From positions 219,638-283,637 of the forward strand of contig JTDE01000183.1 in assembly GCA_014338405.1 (NCBI GenBank): a stretch of DNA of 64,000 nt, in the 5' to 3' direction. This document shows, in pieces, positions 12,486 through 25,638 of the stretch; positions within the stretch are counted from its first letter, which is position 1, and each line of letters opens with the position of its first letter. The stretch is from Paragonimus skrjabini miyazakii. Its lineage: Eukaryota; Platyhelminthes; Trematoda; Plagiorchiida; Troglotrematidae. Under the pieces are notes generated by a model. It ran no database searches. It saw only the letters and a list, made by a program, of their open reading frames with translations, and was not told where the DNA came from. The position numbers were made by a program, and so were the translations under genes.

Positions 12486-13905
12486 ACTGTGTAGCGGACA
12501 AGCTAGTTTTCAGTGATTCATCATCAAGCTAAATACATCAACTGGAGTGGACAATCGATGTTTTCTCTTGACGTCGCATCCTTATTTACGAACGTCCCGC
12601 TAAAGGAGACTATAGATTATCTGTGTGAGCATATCGAGGGTTCTGACGTAGATATTCAGATACCACCGGCCGAACTCAAACGGTTACTCTATCTGTTCAC
12701 TTACAACGTGCAGTTCAAGTTTAACGAAGAAAGTTATCGACAGAAGGACGGTGTTGCAATGGGATCGTCGTTGGGACCACTGTTTGCAAATGTTTTCATG
12801 GCGAAGTTAGAAAACGAACAACTGAGTTCAGCGATAGACCAATGTAGTTTTTATAACAGGTACGTGAACGATATCCTTTGCGTATTCGATAATAACGTAG
12901 ATCCAATTGATATATTGCCTAGATTCAACGCAGCGCACCAAAATTTACAATTCTCTTTGGAGACCGAAACAAATAATCAGTTAAGTGTTTTCGATGTACG
13001 TTTGCGTCGCCACGCGGATGGCTCAATTCAACGCACGATATACAGAAAGGACACGTGGAATGGTCAGTACATTCATTTTAATAGTTTTGTACCACTCGCC
13101 CTGAAAATAAATCTAATCAACTGTTTGACGGACAGGGCTGTAAGAATTTGCACGGATGGTACTATAGCCGAGGACTTTCATACGTACAGTATTCATACAA
13201 AATAGCTACCCGGAAAAGTTCACAGACAGAGCCATGCAACAACAGAGTGAAAGGAACCAGCTGTATCAAGCGGAAAAGAAAACTGTACATATCGGGTTAC
13301 CCTTCAAGGGTGACACGTTAGCTGAAACTATCACATGTAGACTCACAAGGGCAGTTAGTACAACATTTTACGCTGCTAAATTACGTGTCCACTTCACATC
13401 CAATCCGGTTTTGTGTCCACGTCTAAAAGATAAAGTGCCTGTTTCTGCAGCCTCATTTTACGTATACTCATTCACTTGTTCCTGTGGAACCAGGTATGTT
13501 GGCCGCACGACCAGACGCTTATCTGAACGGGTCCGGGAACACCACCCAGCTTGGCTGAACAGTGGAATAACGAAATCTGTCAACAGTGCCATACTATCGC
13601 ACTTGGTGGAGTCGAATCACTCTGTCAATGTGACGGACACATTTTGCCCAGTCTACCTAGTTAAAGCCACCCACTCGAGGGCAGTGAGGCGTAGGATTCT
13701 GTCCACCGCTGAAGCTATTGGAATTCGTCTGTACAACCCACCCCTGTGCGCCCAGAAACGTTTTGTTCAGGCGTTGGATCTGCCATGGCCAACCCCAAAT
13801 CCTGTTAGCCTGTCAAGACCCATGGTTCAAGTGGGTGCTTGGTTGCAGCGTGACATTGAACTGACTGGCCTGATTAACCACCCGTTCCCCGTTTACCCCC
13901 TTTAA
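12486..13905 (+). pseudogene. Penelope-like element, RT and GIY-YIG regions, copy 2 (best preserved)
   Basis: The first frame (12513-13205) carries the reverse transcriptase palm and thumb: 'FSLDVASLFTNVPLKETID' near residue 18, 'QKDGVAMGSSLGPLFANVF' near residue 77, and the catalytic box at residues 116-122 as NRYVNDI. The family has YVDD, so the first catalytic Asp is Asn. 'VFDVRLRRHADGS' and 'RAVRICTDG' follow. Near 13170 the frame shifts by one. The continuing frame, readable from about 13182 and not from the Met at 13234, has 'QNSYPEKFTDRAM' and the linker 'VHIGLPFKGD'. It then has a GIY-YIG-type nuclease, 'YVYSFTCSCGTRYVGRTT', with the downstream RLSERVREH and the terminal 'STAEAIGIRLYNPPLCAQK'. 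The stop is at 13903-13905. The N-terminal third of the RT is missing, as expected for a 5'-truncated insertion. The D-to-N change plus the frameshift make it non-autonomous. Confidence 0.9.
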
Positions 13906-16900
13906 TGATTCTCATGTAAAATTCGTGATTACATATCACTTTGGCTGAAACTATTGTACGAATTGTTTAATCAACAACAAGAATCTACGTCGTACTATAC
14001 GCTATGTCCAGTCGTACGTGGTATAATTAACTATATATGGAGTTTGTTTACAACCATCGTAACTTGGACAGTTTGCACACTTCAATAGCTTTGACGCACT
14101 AGCACAAGCCAATAACGTTTCAAGTTGAATTGTGTGCTCACAGATAAGACAGAATCGAACTAATGGTCACTGAAAGTTGTAGGTCCTCTAGTATTGTAAT
14201 GTTTTCATCATTTCCATCCGTGTTAACCGTGTTACAGGCTGTCTGTCTGGTGTTGCTTCCTACCGGTGTTACAACTAAGCAGTCGATTTGAGCTGCACAA
14301 CCAACAGAACTGTACATATCAAGTCTAACAGGCCTTAGCACATTGACTAGGCTTTCGGACAAGACTGATGGACACTTGCTCACCTATCCGTGTCCATCAA
14401 GTAATCAAACAATTACTTGCAATGAGGAATTTATACATCAGCTTATATAGTACGCGACCTAACTGCCCCAGCTCACCAACCGGCACAAATCATTGTTTCA
14501 TTTGACAGTGGATAAACAGTTTTGGTGAGTTGTCCGTTGGTTGAATCCGATGTCGGTGAAGCAGAACATAACATTTAGACCAGTTTATCACTTGAAAAAC
14601 GATGATACAATCTGTGGTGAAACATCGAACTCCGGTTCAACAATTAATCATATCAGCCCCAGTTAGACAAGCCAGGAGTACTGAAACATCGCGTCTTAGC
14701 CACAGTATTTTCCGCTTCACAATGGTAGTTCCAGCTCTGACAGTCTGGTTTACTATTTTACACAAAACCCTCAAAGTTGAACCTAGGAAAGGAGCTTTTC
14801 TGGTCAACAGAAACAACAAGCCGGTGATAATTAGTTCCGAATATGATAGAAATTCAGTTGAGACGCCTCCTCCTCACAGATTAGACTTTGTCTCTCTCTC
14901 CTCTTCGTCGATCTGCTCCATGTGACTAACCTCATTAGTGAATAAGGCATTGCCATAGAAAATGAGAAAAATTATATAAGAAAATCTTTTTGCGTAACAC
15001 CTAAATTTATGCACAGCCTAAAACAGATGTTCGAAATGTTTGCCCAGTTGTTCCTTTCACAATAAGATGTGTCTTGTCTGTGACTCCTAAACCCTGAGCA
15101 AACTGAGGATTGTGATTTCACTGAGGCGGCTTTGAATTCCCCGTCTGAGCCATACAATAGGTCTCGAACTGTTCTCCCGAATAACCTACCTCAAGCATCT
15201 CCATAAGTAGAGGTTTAAAGCAGTTCTCTCCCTTTATGGTACATACAGTGTGAAGTAAATCACCATTTTCTGGCGCTAATCGCTGTATGTCTATTTTACT
15301 ACCCAAGTAGGCGACTTTATTTTGCGTATTTGGGTATGCTATTCTTCAACAAATGAACAATGAATCAGCAGGAACACATGGCCAGGAAAATGGATTCTTA
15401 ACTTTAATTGTTAAACCATCCAACGAAGAAAAATTCGGTAGCATTCTGCAATGGTGTTTGTTTTAAGTATATTGCGGTTTTCAACAAAATTTGTTTTAAA
15501 CGACAGTGCCGAAATCAACACGTTACGAATGTGACGAGGAGTTCTATGTTGTGTCGCAGATGTTGTAGAATATTCGACGGAAATCAACACACTTCACTGC
15601 TAATAAAGTGTGCAAAGTTGGAGCAGGACGTGAATCATTTGTGGAAACAACACTGTCATCTAAATGGCTCTTTACTAAGAATGTGGTGAGCAACATTGTC
15701 AGCAGCTACCCACTATGGGTGGGTGTCACGGGGGTATTTATACGTGTGTATGTGTTATTAGCATGACCTAAGATTTAAGGTTCCACATTTCGAAAAACTG
15801 CGTGTAGTCCACAAGTGTTCATATAGGCATCTTCTATCTGTGCTATTTCAGTAACGCAGGATTTACGCTTTCGATATCAAGAACTGAAAATATCAGTAGA
15901 ACAAAACAAAACATCGTTCGCACGTGCAAGAAGAATTCGATATCTCTGTCACCGCATTCCGTATTTAACCGACAGATGCAACGCAATTCTGAGAAAAGTA
16001 TGCGATAGACGAATTGATGCGCGTCAAACGATCTATTAGGATCTTATTCCCTGAGATTATTTACTTTGTCAGTTAATTGGAATAATGTGAATTGTCTGTG
16101 TATGGTTGGTGTATGTTTTTATTGACCAATCACTGTTTGTCAGTCCACTATGTTAACGTTTGTCGTTACCGAACTCACAATGGAAGTAATTAAATTCGCA
16201 TTATCAACCCAACCAACCAAGTACATTCGCATATGAGCATTACTCAAATTACGCCATCACCCTGACAGCAACGAGTATAGTGAATGCGATCTACACATGA
16301 AAAAGTGACGTTCTCAAATAGGAGACTAGATTTCGAATAAACAAGCGTCTATTGGGGGGTTCATAAGTAAGACAGTACTAGCGAATGCTTGACATAGCTT
16401 ATACGGTTATGCATTTAGGAACAGGCGTAATTTGTAGAATGAAACTCAAGCGTTTTTGTTATCATCTGAAATCATCCATACTTATATTACATAAGCATCC
16501 GAGTACATGAAAAATGATAGCAGATGCTTACGGAAGGGGAGTTGAAGCCTCAGATCACCACGAAAGTGACTCCAAAACGTGAAATCATTTATGATTTATG
16601 TCTACAATGTAACAACAAAAGAACTCGCCACCGATTATTTATGTATACTTTTCCTTAGGTTTCTGGAAATCATAAAGTTTCATTCAATAAAACTTCAAAA
16701 ATCGGAGCTGAACTGAGATGACGTTTTGGGCTTCATCAATCCTTATACAGCATAAAACCCATATATCTTAGTCACGCAGTGAGCAGTTCGAAGTGAACCT
16801 GTCGGTTAGTTTGCTGGTCAGAACTAGGGGACAGATTGACGGGCAGATGCATTAGCAGCCTATATATTACTTATATACATATATATATATATCGTTGTTT

Positions 16901-17230
16901 TGTAAGGAGACCAAAGTGAACAAGACAGATATGGAAATTCATTGAGAATAGATGAAAGCTGAGCAGAACAACTAGAACACTGTGTCGTCGTAACACCATT
17001 AATAATAACGATTATATGGAATGGCGTAGTAATCGTCTTACAAGCTCGACTGTTGGATTTCTATCCCCATTTCAGATAAGAAAGCGATTTTTTAATAGAC
17101 TTCTCTTCTTTGTGCTGACCGTCGAAGTAAACCATTTGAATGAATTATAGAACGGCAAAAGTCCATGATACAAATGTGGGGATTTTATAACTTTAACCGC
17201 TGACATTTTTCATCATTTGTTAGTACGTTG
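13906..17230. other. Intergenic DNA with a TA-rich microsatellite
   Basis: Short frames at 14138-14383 (minus), 14602-14925 (plus) and 15408-15689 (plus) show no family resemblance. A TATA-type microsatellite lies at 16861-16893. No gene is supported. Confidence 0.45.
16861..16893. repeat. Imperfect (TA)n microsatellite
   Basis: TATATATTACTTATATACAT followed by six further AT dinucleotides, visible directly. Confidence 0.9.
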
Positions 17231-17661
17231 TTGTAAACCCTCGAAACGACACGCTAGTTCGTTCTCGATATGGCGGTGAGCTTGATATAAATCAGATTCT
17301 CTTCTCGGTAATAATTAACACGGAAATCTCGGTCCTGAAAACTGCGACTGTCGCCGTATTTGCTCTCAAAACAAGCCAATAGACAGCTTTGTTCCGCTCC
17401 AAAACGTATGTGACAAAGGCGAAAAAGTGCAAACTATTTAAGGGGATGTAGTGACCAAAAAAGCACTCCCGAATCATAAGATTGAACAGTTACCAAAAAA
17501 TAGTTAAGGTCACTAATGATCATAGTGGGGTAAAGTCGGACGGGTAAAAATTAACCAAAGTTATCTCTCGATTGCTCTGAACAGTTCCGCTAATTAGGAT
17601 TGAATCAATCGTTTTTTTCCAGAGGACAAAGGCGGTTTTGGACGAAAAAACGGACTTCCTA
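17231..17661 (+). repeat. Unclassified dispersed repeat A, copy 2
   Basis: Same orientation and block order as 9168-9595, with GTTGTAAACCCTC at the left and TTCCTAACAT at the right. It has several indels and is more A/T-rich. It sits about 260 bp from the 3' end of the cysteine-rich gene at 17918-19116 and is probably unrelated to it. Confidence 0.7.
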
Positions 17662-17828
17662 ACATACGTACAGACGGCCAAAAGTTTTGTTAATTAGCTA
17701 ACACTTTTAGTAACGAAGTGACGACGGGAATGACAATTGAAATGCAAACCCATATCTATGGTCAGATTACACGCTAGTAATCCACGTTTTGTGTCATAAA
17801 AGGCTGTATTAATAAATTCACGTTACGT

Positions 17829-17834
17829 TTTATT
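17829..17834 (-). terminator. Polyadenylation signal of the cysteine-rich gene
   Basis: AATAAA on the minus strand, about 84 nt beyond the stop codon (17918-17920) of the two-exon gene upstream. Position and sequence fit a standard poly(A) signal. The cleavage site is not known. Confidence 0.5.
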
Positions 17835-17917
17835 CAGAACCTCTAACTGTGTTTGTTGATCAGCTGATTAGTTTACTGAATGTGTGATAGCCTGATTGAC
17901 CGGTTGACCACTCGTGG

Positions 17918-19116
17918 CTAAAACTCCATACAGGTTATTTGTCTGCATCGATGGGAGCAGCATTCTGCATTGCGAACACATGGGGCCCCAGGAAGAAAGC
18001 AAATCCTGCAGATGCCAGCAAAGAGACCGTGTCGTTCACACTTTAGACTTCCACAACATCGATGAAGCAGTGTTCCACTACAGGTACCGTTTAAGGGTAC
18101 ACATTTGGCAGTTGCTAAAATGGAAAGAAACACGAGAATAATTGATTGCAGCCATCCCTGTTAAATGGATTGCATATCAGTGATGTTGTTGATTATGTTA
18201 GTGAGGGCCGCTTTGTCCTAAACATGCCCGTTGTGCAGCCTTTGGAAGAAAACTTTGCTATATTTGCGAGCATGTGCACTTGTATGATACATATGTCCTG
18301 TATGGCCATGAGTTTACTGTCGTAGATAGAATCACGTTAACGAAGACTTTTGTAATCAAAGGAACAAGCTTATTCATTAGAATAAAATTCCTTGTAATTT
18401 ATTTTCCTTGGTTGTTTCATATACTGACTTAACTATGACAATGACAGTAATAGTACTGATTATGATAATAAGTACGTTAAAATATTTCTTTCGCCCCGCT
18501 CGATTCCCCACAGCTATAATTAGTTCCGATCGATTTAACAGTGTTTATGGGAGCAGTTTGTAGTTGTTGGAATTAGCATTTAAACAATAAGTATGGTTCA
18601 GTTGATTTTGAAACAAACTCAATAATATTGCCTTTGGTTTTCTTTTTGCACATGTGATCATGGTTTGTCGCATTTCGATTCTGCAAGTGTTGAAATTACG
18701 AAGAATCATAATCTTTAAGATGGATTAAAAGTCAGGAGCAACAAACAAGATTAATATGAGTCATGTCTATCAATTATTAGTGTGCTAATCGAGAGATGAA
18801 AATTTAATCTATTAAAAATGTGATGAAGTAATCATTTCATAAAACGGAAGAAATGTAGACATCTGGAGTTGAATCGCAAAGTTGACCGGACAGGTCAAAA
18901 AAAGTGCAAAAAAATTAATTGATGATAATAGTAAAAATAATAAAGACAATGACAATAATAAGTCTTAGTGGCCAGTTTTACCTCTTTTATGATCATATTA
19001 GTTCCGGTCATCTCTTTAAAAACATTATCCTTAAAATCCAGTCTTAGTTACACAATTCACTCACCATTTTGGGCGTAGAGCAAAATAGCGGCAAGCAAAA
19101 TACAAGCAGTCGTCAT
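17918..19116 (-). CDS. Secreted double-cystine-knot protein, UPF0506-like (paralog A), two exons
   Basis: Exon 1 (19116-19065) encodes an ATG and a hydrophobic signal peptide, MTTACILLAAILLYAQN, and ends in G followed by the donor GTGAGT. Exon 2 (18114-17918) follows a TTCTTTCCATTTTAG acceptor. The split codon restores Ala and the frame runs to TAG, giving 82 residues; the intron is 950 bp. The mature part (from about KCVPLNG) has 12 cysteines: C-x6-C-x7-CC-x4-C-x9-C, then x2, then C-x6-C-x5-CC-x3-C-x4-C. Each half fits the inhibitor-cystine-knot spacing. The spacing and the 'HRCCGSLKC' core resemble the flatworm UPF0506 family as I recall it; the name needs a profile search. The target is unknown; secretion is inferred from the signal peptide. 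Paralog B at 32709-33366 has the same exon-2 length (197 nt) and intron phase. A poly(A) signal lies 84 nt downstream. Confidence 0.78.
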
Positions 19117-22100
19117 GTTTTCTGAACTATTCCTTATTTCTGTAATTTGTATAAATTTGTTTCAACTATTCAAGTTAAACCAAATCTGGCTATCTGATTG
19201 GTCAAAACATGATGACCAATCTGAAACGAGAATGGTTTAAGTGAGAAAGTCCGTAAATGTTCGGTTCAGTTTGCATCATTTCTTATTGACCAAAATGAGT
19301 AAGCCACCAAATTAACTGATTGTAGACTCATAGCTTATTCACAGGTAGGACGTAAGGTAGCGAAAGGAAAGACGGTTTAACTCGTTCGAAACTAACGAAA
19401 CAAATAATCAGTTAGTCAATTTCGACTTTCTGTCACATGTGGTTCTGTTCGATATTACTGGCATATACGACTGATTACTGCTAAGCTGTTATTAATTTGG
19501 TAACGTTCTCACTTTTATTTGGTGATACAGAGGTTCAAACGTCAACCGCATACTTGATCTCTAATGCACTAAGGGATGTTGGGTTTCTTTTTCGGTTATC
19601 GCTCTCCATCACACATAGTGCATTCATGCATTAACATCAACCAAATCAAAGTACAGTACAGAGATCTCGCTCAAAGTATGAGAATAGTTAATTCTCTGGT
19701 TTTTGTTATGAACCAGTGATATAGTATTTTTTTCAAATGCACGACAAAGTTGATAGTTCAATCTGACCCACGGACATGTTCAGAATAAATCTGCTCTCAC
19801 AAACATAGTCATCAACATCATCTTGTGCGCGAACACTGATTGGTTGAATCCTCTGTAATCAAGAAACCGCTCCAGTCCAACTTCATTACAATAGTCAATG
19901 GTGGTCGCTGAAGCGATGAATAAGGGTAAACAGCTTTGATGCAAGCACAAGGGGTTAGTCAAAACATCCGTGAGTAATGCATGGTCTGCTTAAATACACG
20001 AAGGAATACTCCACGGGTTTGGATGAGACGAAGAAAAAATTACCATTTCTTCCCACACAGCAACCCGACTTAAATTCTGGGATTGGACTAGCTTATTCGA
20101 ATGTTTGTTGTTTGACGGTGACCATTTGCAGCCACCGCGTAGAAATGATTGAATTTATTCATGGTGTCGTGTGCTGTTTGTTAACTAACCAAACAAAATA
20201 ATCACTGGTGCTAGAAGCATTTCAGACACAAAACAAGTACTTTTAAGTATCTTCACACACACATCAGTAAAGTGTATACGGTGGACGATCACATGGTGAT
20301 CTCTACCATCCGCCAACAAAGCTCAAGGACGTTGTAGCTAACTCTTGTAGTATTCATCAAAACCAGTGAGTTGTGATTTTGAACAGCATACACGAAAGTG
20401 TGCATGCGAGTAAAATAAACAGCTCAGTTGGTAATTGGTCCGAAAGTAAGCAAGCAGATTCATACCTCATAACTAAAGACTTTGCATCATACATAAGGAG
20501 GGGCAGGACTGATTGATGTTCATTGATGTGTTTTATTAAACCATTTTATTTCTGCAGCATAGAAAATCTTTACAAGCCGCTCACTTGGAAGTCAATCGAG
20601 GGAACACTTGTCCCTCAATCTAAGCCACTCATGTGCTTAAATGGAAGTGGTTTTTCAGCTGTAGTCTGACCGAGGACAGCCGGGTACATGTGACCTTGGA
20701 ATGTCAACCTGTTCTGTGGGGGGTCGCGGGATGTCATTGTGTTACCTGAACCGACCGAAGGTCTTGATACAAGCACGACATGAAAGTCACTACTGAGTAA
20801 ACCAAAACGGGTGAAATACGTTCCATTTCAACAGCAACCATGACCGTTTATTTCCGAACAACTATTTGCGTACGTCGAACAGTTGTTGATTGTTTTCTAC
20901 GCTTCTACTTGGAGTTGTTCTAATAATTACTTCGGTCTAACGACTTGCTAGAAAGATCTGCCCATCAACATCGTAGTCAACCGAAAATCTACACAGGTAC
21001 TGAAACTAATCCCTAATTTCCGAAGTACTGGTTTCGGAATTCGAATTCCAGAATGATTGTCTTGTGTGCCGGTGTGGAGTACCTTGTCCATGCTTTACTT
21101 TTCTTCAAATCCTGCTATGAACCGCTTTAGAGCTTCACTCAACCTTGCTTATAAACAACCAAAATATTTACGACTAACCAACGTTGAAATCATTACTTTT
21201 TCCGATTTGATGAACCTAAGCCTAAGCACAGCTTATTCAACTGAACGTGCTTATGATTCATTCTGTATCACGTGACCTCTGACATCCTGTCAGATCGACC
21301 TACGAGTGCATGTGTGCGACATTGATGAGCAGTCTTAGTTCTGGTGTTCGTCAAACTCGCATTGTTTTGTTCTTGTTATGGTGCCTTTTGAGAACTATCA
21401 AATGACATGACTGTTATTAGGTAGAACATGCGTTAATAATATTGCGATGTTTACTCCATTCTTTCATGACCCTTCCTAAAAGATCAGGTCAATATACATC
21501 CATAAGTAAATATGTGGTAACAGACCGTAACCGTCTGGATGTATATCCGATCTCAATAATGAAAAACCATGCAGCGGCAAAGCGTGATGTTTATAAACGA
21601 TGCCCAAAGAGGTATTTGTCTGGGTACCCAAAAAAACGTTTTTGCATGTTGCTAAAGCCGTATTTTGTGTGACTAGTTAAAATTGTATTAGTTGTTGATG
21701 TATTCGATGCATCTTTTCTTCAGGTTGACGTTGGATATAAAACTGACGGTTCTGACTGTCTGTGTACTATAGATATTTTGATTAACTGTCGTTTTTTAAG
21801 AACTTGCTGAAAGTTTGTAGGTACCAAGCCTATTCAGGAACTAGGGTGGAGGAATCGACTGGTTACGTATTTCGGGGCCAATAATCAATGCCCAGCGAAC
21901 CATGAGGTGTTCGATTTTCAACTGTAATGAGTACCGAAAACCGAAGTTATGGAATGCCTGTTGTTTAAGGGTAAGTGACTCAAACTGAAGCAACCGATGG
22001 GTGCTCCTAGGACATTAAGCTAAAGTGTTGGAACGACTTGACACTAACAGCTAGGCATATAAGGCGTTTGTAAACGTTGTTACTGATCCTGAAATTAAGC

Positions 22101-25100
22101 ACAGATCAGTACAGTCGGTGTTGTACGATTCTTCGCCAACGAACTGAACAGAATTCAACCGTCGGAGAGAGCAATCGCAGCTATATTTGCCAGAACTATT
22201 TAAGTGTATCTCTGGTCTACAATTTATTGCTTAAATCTGCTATTAATGATCCCAATTATGATATGTTGATGAGTCGGTTTTGTGTATCCGTCAACGAAGC
22301 ACTCGAAAAACTTTCACGAATGGTGCTTTAGGTTTGCGCGTCAAAAAACCGGCACATGCTTCAGTAATTTTATAGGCCTCCACCGGAAACTATAGCTTTG
22401 AGCATCTAGGCCACTCACTGTATTGTCTACCTGCGACTTTCTGTGACTTTTGGCATTTTTCGACCCTTGGAAAATGGGTTTTTGTTGGAGGACATTTAGA
22501 AGGAAGGAAGTCTGAAGTGGTATACCAAATGGTTACTAAACTTTTGAGAAGGAAATTGTTTCATGCAGATTACCATGAATTTTGAACACGGACGAATCAA
22601 GTGTGTGAATGTTGATGGAATGCATGTCGAAAAATGACAATAAACGTTTCCTACCACTATCACATTCTTGATAAGCTGTGGGTTTTGTCACTTGAGGTTT
22701 TTTGATGTTTGGATCTTAAACCTGTGAACAAGATGGGTTGTGTATATTCGAAGTAGGAAATATGAATTATGCCTTTATCCATAAGCGTCACGAGCCTGTA
22801 AGCATAAATATCTGCTGAGGTGGCCTCTTGCTGGAGTTCTACAAGAAAATGTCAAAACCGAAATATTGTGTTTCTTCTGATGGCGACCTGCCATACGAAC
22901 ACTAAATATGAGAGTACAGGGCGATGACAGCTTAAAAGAACGACATTCCAATAGCATATGATGTGTTACTTCTTAAAAAGCGCAGGCCATGTGCCCTGGA
23001 ATAACTTATTACCCTTGTGCTCGGTTTTTATTGCCTAATCTTTATGTTCGTCTTCTCATGTAGATAGATAACCTTTGGTAGAACAAGTCAATATTTCGTT
23101 TCAATACAACCAATCCGAACGTGCTTTCCGATTAAATAAATTCAATCATTGAAATACTTTTCATTGTTAATAACTTCTGTTTCTGCTTATGGTCCAACCT
23201 GTGGTCTGTTTCACCCTTTACATGACAGATCAGCATCTCAGTGAGGAAAAATGAACAAACAGGTAAACATACCAAAGGTTGCGAACTCATAAAAAGTGTA
23301 TACATTTGACAATAATAACATGACCACATTATCGGTTCTTTCTAACTCGACTATTCCATCGTCTAGTTCACTTTTGTTGAGATAGATAACTTACACATCC
23401 GAGTGAAACAGCACATACTTGCCTTCATTCGAACTGATTTTATCATCCAGCGATTTAAGTTAAGTGGAGAAAATATCTGTTAAATCAAGCCTCCCAAATG
23501 AATGTGTTTAACTCCATTCCCGGAATTGCTGTTCTCGCCCAAACACTTTACGAAACCTACCCTGCTGTTTATTTGCCATCGTTAACCCATCTGTTCAACA
23601 TATGGCACCGTTGAATTTAGAATCAACCAGGTAAAACTGCTGTGGAAGCTCACGAAGAATAATAAACCACATTCAGTAGAACTGAACATCCTATAACTTT
23701 CGTTCCTTGAATATAACTTCACTGGATGTAAACCATTACATAGTCAATATAATCAGCAGGTCAACAGCTTCTTTGATCAAAAAAAGTGAGTTATTTTCTG
23801 TAAATTTTGCACTGTTTACTACAGTGTAGTTGTCCTAAAATAGTGGTTCTTTTCAGAGGGAAAGAAGGGAACGTTAAAGTTCTGAGAATTAACGTTTCTT
23901 TAATGAATAATACAATGCTTCAGAAAGTTAATGGGGTTGGTAGCAATGTGTAAAGTCTTGTCTAAATGTTTGCAGAATTTGATGAAATGTTTTACTACCA
24001 AATTTATTGCTTACTTGCCAGTGGAATAAGCATTTCCTGAATGAAAGCACTGAACTGCATAATTGTTGAGAAAAGTGAAATCCGTACACATCTCAAATTT
24101 GCTTTCAAACACTTAACTAGTCTGAACAATGAAACGAATTGCTCGTACACCAACAACGGATACCATTGGCTGAGTAGTTCATGTTGTGCAACTTACGGAC
24201 AAAATCCGGTTCACCAGTGCACTGTCAACCTTTGGAAAAACACAGTCAACCTTTGCTTGGGTGTCTCAATTACTGCATTACAGGCAACCATTTCGTCCAC
24301 CAAATCTGTGACAGCAAGTTTCAATTTATTTGCTGTAGGTAAACAGCTGCATGTGATGTACGTGCTCAAAAGGCGTTCCACTTCAACTGAAATCCTCAGG
24401 ACAAGGCTGAATCCCGTCACGAGGTACTGCTTGTCAAGTACTCCCTCAGGAAGTCAGGCCATTTGGATTGGCGAATTAAAGTTCAGGTAACGGCACTTTG
24501 ATGAGACATCCCCTCCCGAAGAGTAATAATGACCCTGAATATCTCGTTGTTCAGGGCGACGAAGATGTCATTCGTTTATAGCAAGCAATCTGGGTGAACT
24601 GGTATTATGGAACGATAGTGATAAACATATGTCATAGTGGGGAATTTAGTTAGGTTGTGGATTCTGGTTTGTGTTTCAAGTCAACTTTACATGCTAAGGG
24701 CACTTACAGAACATCGCCGAAGTTATGCGTACAGTACAAAACAATTTAACCATGGTATGTGTCGTCATTCGTACAAATGTCCAACAAACCAAACACGTGC
24801 CAAGATCATCTGGAACCAATTTGGTAACAAGATGAAAGAACGGGAGCTCCCCGCATACAATGGTAGCCGCAAAATAGTTTAAACAGTGACCTGAAGCGAG
24901 AATCCCAGTGTAGTGAGGAGGACTGATTGTATTATATTACTCACACCACTGCTATTCAGTAGCGGGGTCAGAGCATATATGAAGTGGCCGCAAGAAAAAT
25001 ACAAGAAAAAACATCGGAGTGCAGCATCGCATCAAGTGGCTCTTGGTACGTGAAGGAACGTAAAGGAACTGACCATCGGCGTCTGCGGCAACCGTACCAA

Positions 25101-25577
25101 ACTACTTATTAGTAATACTGGCGATAGTATCAATAAGAGCCAGGTAATGAAAACACACAATTCTAACGTACTTTATTGAAACCAAAAAGTGTTTTGTTTA
25201 TAAGGCTTTCACACATTTTGGGCTGGCACATTTTGAGATGGCTCTATGAGTGATTTCACAAAACTGTTGATTAACGTTTGCATGGCTCTCAGCACGATAG
25301 TTAAGCGCGACACGTTTGACATACACGATGTTCTAATGTCAGTCACTTGCATCCATGCCTGAGATGGGCTAATCGCTGCAGTAATTGACCACTGTCGGAT
25401 GTGCGGTCTAAGAGTGGGCAAAGTCCATTTTCTTTACAACGGAATCGACTAGGATAGTGAAGTGGCACCCTATCTACATGTTTAAAAAGACCGAATAACT
25501 ATATGAATTTACCGAAGTTCTGTCACTCTCATAAACCATAAGAAAATGATGAGTGTAACTTAGTTTTTATACTGCAG
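19117..25577. other. Long stretch without a recognisable gene
   Basis: Several plus-strand frames of 60-149 codons occur (21057-21275, 21442-21672, 22077-22331, 24041-24490). None has a recognisable domain, a signal peptide or convincing splice context. Upstream of paralog A there is only a weak TATA-like TTTATACA. No repeat partners were noticed in this stretch. Confidence 0.4.
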
Positions 25578-25638
25578 GTTTTGGAGCTAGAAGAGGAAAC
25601 TAGCGACGAAGAGTTACCACATATTGATACAACTAATG
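25578..25638 (+). CDS. Candidate internal exon, acidic peptide
   Basis: The 61-nt segment between the acceptor TTTTTATACTGCAG and the donor GTGAGT is open in only one frame. That frame encodes VLELEEETSDEELPHIDTTN (start phase 0, end phase 1). Acidic bias and clean splice sites suggest a host-gene exon on the plus strand. I could not place a phase-compatible partner with confidence, so the gene is unidentified and the call could be chance. Confidence 0.3.

Noticed and set aside
13234..13905. Independent gene starting at the Met at 13234
   Set aside because: The frame is the continuation of the Penelope-like polyprotein after a one-base frameshift; family residues (QNSYPEKFTDRAM) precede this Met in the same frame.
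17914..18141. Plus-strand 75-codon frame
   Set aside because: It is the shadow of exon 2 of the cysteine-rich gene on the minus strand, which has matching splice sites and a paralog.
24041..24490. 149-codon plus-strand open frame, longest ordinary ORF outside the transposons
   Set aside because: No recognisable domain, signal peptide or splice context; low-complexity Ser/Thr/Leu composition, and the opposite strand looks equally open. Not enough to call a gene.
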